Of a DNA stretch of 64,000 nucleotides, positions 60,446 through 64,000 are shown one piece after another. Position numbers and translations under genes: made by a program. The notes under the pieces were generated by a model, which worked only from the letters and a program-made list of their open reading frames with translations, was not told where the DNA came from and searched no databases. Every line of letters starts with the position of its first letter. Positions within the stretch are counted from its first letter, which is position 1. Source of the DNA: Hypomyces perniciosus (taxonomy: Eukaryota; Ascomycota; Sordariomycetes; Hypocreales; Hypocreaceae); NCBI GenBank assembly GCA_008477525.1, contig SPDT01000004.1, forward strand, positions 682,001 to 746,000, written 5' to 3'.

Positions 60446-63400
60446 TTTATAAATATTAAAGATTTTATAGGTATTTATAGTATTTATTTTAATATTTAAA
60501 TAAATATTTTTAAACTGTTTAATTATTATAGGTTATTTTAAAGTTTGTATTATAAATAGTATTATAATTATAATAATAATAATATTATTATTTTTCTATT
60601 ATTATATAATAAGTTTTTATTTAAATAAAATTTGAATTTAATATTAATAATATAACTTAATTTATTAAAGTTTTGAATAGTTTTATTGTTATATTTGTAA
60701 GAGGACTGGCCTTAAGTGTATAATATAAAGAGGGGACCTAGAATTGTCTATTTAAAACTAGGGAAGAAAGGAAGAAAAGCTTAAGGCTAGCTGGCCTTAA
60801 ATAACAGCTATTTACATGATTGGTGTATAAGTTATATATATAGCTGTAACTGAATTAGGCAGGTGCTTAATTCCTTTACCTGGGCTTTCGGCCTATAATA
60901 TTACTTTGTCGAGGGGGAATTGGCACTCCAAAACATATACACAACACATACATACACCCACACACAATGACTGGTATCGAGCGCGGGAACCGCGCTCCTG
61001 ACAGAACCATAAAGCGGCGATTAAGTAATGTAGGGGCTAAAAAGATACTGCAGATCATTTGATTATAATGCCGGCAGCTAAAAGCAATTAACGGTTACCT
61101 TTATATGCCTTAGCGACTATGTTTTTATAGGTGGGGTTATATATTAAAGGGGGAAAAAGGTTATTATTTATTAAACTAGGTTTATCTGTATATCTTTATA
61201 CTTTTATGCTTTTTTAATCTAGTAGCTGCTTAAATAAGCAGTTAACCTTTTTTGGGTAAATTAATAAAAAAAAAAATGCTGGTGTATTAGGTATATTAGT
61301 TACCCTTAATAAAACCCTCCCTATAAGTATTTGCGAATAAAAGTAGCGAATCTTGATAAAATGCTTTTCCTATTAATCCCTTTAATATTAGTATAATAAT
61401 ATTTAAGGAAAATGTAAATAATATAGGAAAGTAATGGAAAAAGTGTTATTAAAAGAAAGAAAAAAAAAGAAAAAAAAGGAAAGAAAATTAAAAGTAAAAT
61501 TACTGCCATTTATATTATTAATTCCTTTTTATCTAATCTATATTAAATTATTCCTTTCCTATTAAAATTATTGTAATTAAATAGTCTTTTTTTATTAATC
61601 TTTTTATTACTGGGTATTTTAAGCTACTATCTATTTATTTTATATTAGTTATTTTATTATTTGTATAGGTATATAAACTTATTCTTGGATATTATCTTAA
61701 GCTGATTTATCTATTAGCCTAAGTAGGGTTAGGCTGCAGTATATATTTAAGGCTATAATTTACTGGACCTAGGAATATTAAAGTGCAGTTTTCTTTATTG
61801 CTGCTGTAAAGGCTATTATTATAGCTTGCCCTCTTTTACTTAGTTTTAAAAGAGCTTTTTTATTATCTTTAATTGCTTGCTGGTTAAGTTTAATAGTAAC
61901 TTTTAAAACTCTTTTATTTTTTGAGTTTTAGTTGTTTTTTAATATATTAGACGAGCTATTATTTTCTTTAAAGGAAACTGACTTTGTATTTGAGGTTTTA
62001 GTATTATTAGCGATAGCTGGTATAGTTAGCGGGGGTCTTATAGGTTATGGCGTTACTGAGAAATGCATTAACCTACTTTTAATTACTGGTTTTATTATTG
62101 TTTTTGCAAAAGATACTGCTTATATTGCTGGGCTAGTAGTATTGTTTTATTTCTTTACTACTGATATTGTTTATAGAGTAAGGGAGAATATTTTTTTTTT
62201 CTTTTACTGTAACTGGCTTGGCTGTATAGCTGAAGGTGCAGGTATTATTAGTATAGGAAGTTGCATTTTAAGTGCTGGCTGCTATTATTGAAATCTTTTT
62301 CGGATATTTAAAAGTAAAAAGGCAATTAATTATTAAAAAAGACTATTATTATAATAAATTAACTTATTCTCTTTTATAAGGTTATTTACTAGTATTTTTA
62401 AGTCAGTTAAGTATTAACTATTAATCTTTATTATATTCCTTTTATAAGTTATTTTAAAAGGAGCCTATTAGCTTTAATTTAATTCGATTAAATAGTATTT
62501 AATTGAAAAAGGTAAGATATTTTTAATATTTATTTTAGAATTTATAATAGTAAATTTATTTACTATTAAAGATTAATGTAAAATTTAAATAATATTTATA
62601 TAGCTTTTAGTTAAGTATTTAAAGTATAGGTATTAATATTAATTTTAAAGTAGAAGTTTAAATCCCTCTAGGTTAATTATTCTATACTTTTTAAGGCTAA
62701 AAGAGATAGGGATCCTGCTTAAAGGTCCTGCTAGTTAATTTAATTTAATATTAATAAGTCTATAAAGCGTTTACTGGATCTAGAATAAGCTTAAATAGCT
62801 ATATTTATTAGCTCTAGGTTATTCTATATATAGGACTATATAAAAGCTGAATAAATAGGGAAATCTGGCTTTTTTAACTGTATAGGCCTATAAATTAAAA
62901 AACTGCTGCGCTTAATACTTGCAGTTATATCTATAAAAGTTAAAGTAGTAAAGGTACCTACATTTATTAAAAATATAAATATATTAATATTTAAGGAAAT
63001 AAATTAACCCTATAAGAATTTATTATCTTTTAATAAAGTGCTGGAAGTTTTATAGTCTATTAGGAATACTGAAAGTTTAAAATATTATTTAATTAAAGGC
63101 AAGGGTACTTTTAAAAGTATCTATAGGTACTATTATTTTAGCTTAAGCTGCTTTAATAGTCGCTAATCTTTTTACTACTATATAAAGTATTGCCTTTAAA
63201 GTAAAGTTTAATATTTATCTTTTACAGGAAAGGTTATATAAAAAGTTATAGATATCTTTAATATAAAAGCGCTATTTATTTACTTTAAAGTTAAGTATTA
63301 ATATAAAATTCTTATAGTAAATATAGCTTAAAGTAATTATTATTTTAATTAATAGTTATAGGTAGCTAATAGTATATTAATTAAATTAAAGGTAGATTTA

Positions 63401-64000
63401 TAATAGTTAATAGCTATATTAATTTATAATAGGACTAATAGTAAGGTTTTATTTATTTAATTTAAAGAAGTTTTTAATATAGCTTAAAGATACTTAGCTA
63501 ATATAGTAGGGGAGTAGAGTTTTTAGTTTATCTTTTATAGGCTAGAAAAATAAAGTAAGAGGGTAAAGGTTTTTCTTTAAATGGGATATTATAATAGAGA
63601 AGGAAAAAAAAGTATAATTAAATAGTTTTAGAGCAGGATTTAAAGTAAGGGTAATATTTTAGTTATAGTGAGATAGGATTATATTTAGGTAGATAAAGAG
63701 AAGAAAAAAAGGCAGAGTATAATATTATTTTTGTTTTTTTATAGGTATAGGTATATAGTTTAGTGTATAGGGTGGTTTTTTTATTATATATAAATTACTG
63801 TTCCTTTAAGGTAGCCTCTATAACTTGTTTATTTTTTGTCTTCCTTTCTCTCTCTCTCTTTTCTCTTCCTTTTAATCCTTCTTTAACTATTATTTAATTA
63901 TAGAGGATCCCGCTAAAAAAGCCTGCTATTAGTTGCTTAATATAGCCGACCTTGTCAATATACCTGTTATAGGCGAGAAAACCTTTGGCGAGATTTCTTT
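60446..64000. other. AT-rich, RIP-like region without supported gene
   Basis: Only 60710-61080 has balanced composition; it contains an 8-bp hairpin (GAGCGCGG/CCGCGCTC) near 60977 and a CA-rich stretch but no gene. The rest is TpA-rich. A 119-codon frame at 61932-62291 codes for several hydrophobic segments but has no ATG. A pyrimidine-rich tract at 63835-63885 precedes a weak frame (EDPAKKAC..., then IADLVNIPVIGEKTFGEISF) that runs off the right edge with one in-frame stop; it may be the start of a decayed transposon gene. Confidence 0.45.

Noticed and set aside
60970..61000. Hairpin GAGCGCGG/CCGCGCTC as a terminator or RNA gene
   Set aside because: An isolated 8-bp stem without further structure, T-run or neighbouring gene.

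Overview
The window is nuclear DNA of a filamentous ascomycete (Pezizomycotina; Hypocreales is plausible but not proven). The evidence is short 48-71 nt introns with GT-AG borders and CTAAC/CTGAC-type branch sites, fungal gene families (monocarboxylate-type MFS carrier, homeodomain plus C2H2 regulator, small secreted cysteine-rich protein), and a sharp alternation of balanced-composition gene islands with very AT-rich, TpA-rich DNA that looks like repeat-induced point mutation (RIP). All element family names below (A to F) are local labels.

Left island (1-10.3 kb): a dead alpha-glucoside permease (minus strand, running off the left edge) split by a solo LTR of family F; an intact 3-exon MFS carrier (minus, 2297-3782); divergently, a large homeodomain/C2H2 regulator (plus, 4402-7137); a long intergenic stretch holding a 307-bp MITE with 94-bp inverted ends; and a small secreted cysteine-rich protein gene (9318-9911).

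Transposon nest (10.34-53.46 kb): nearly all of this is one nest of LTR retrotransposons, solved here from LTR pairs and 5-bp target duplications. Chromovirus C2 (11733-53346) sits in a solo LTR of family B. C2 contains gypsy element D (13121-39529), a solo LTR-D (39626-46984) and two solo LTR-A. The D interior was hit by a copia element B (16281-23386). The right LTR of D was hit by a second C element, C1 (25517-39394), whose leader was hit by gypsy E1 (26032-33191). The solo LTR-D was hit by E2 (39645-46772). With insertions removed, C1 is about 6.71 kb and C2 about 6.66 kb, which independently supports the solution. The gypsy elements are saturated with RIP-like changes; in each of the RT relics read (D, E1, E2, C1, C2) the catalytic Asp-Asp pair now reads Asn-Asn.

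The copia element B is the least damaged element. Between its pol stop and its LTR it carries, on the opposite strand, a GC-rich four-exon gene (16883-17773) for an AT-hook protein with a Cys-rich C-terminal module. This is the most unusual item in the window.

Right part (53.46-64 kb): a 1.1-kb miniature LTR element F with internal tandem repeats and a reading frame that runs into its 3' LTR; a probable 3' end of a LINE; a single-exon gene for a 432-residue secreted cysteine-rich protein of unknown function (56616-57914, minus); then AT-rich DNA with two more LTR-A copies and no supported gene up to the right edge.
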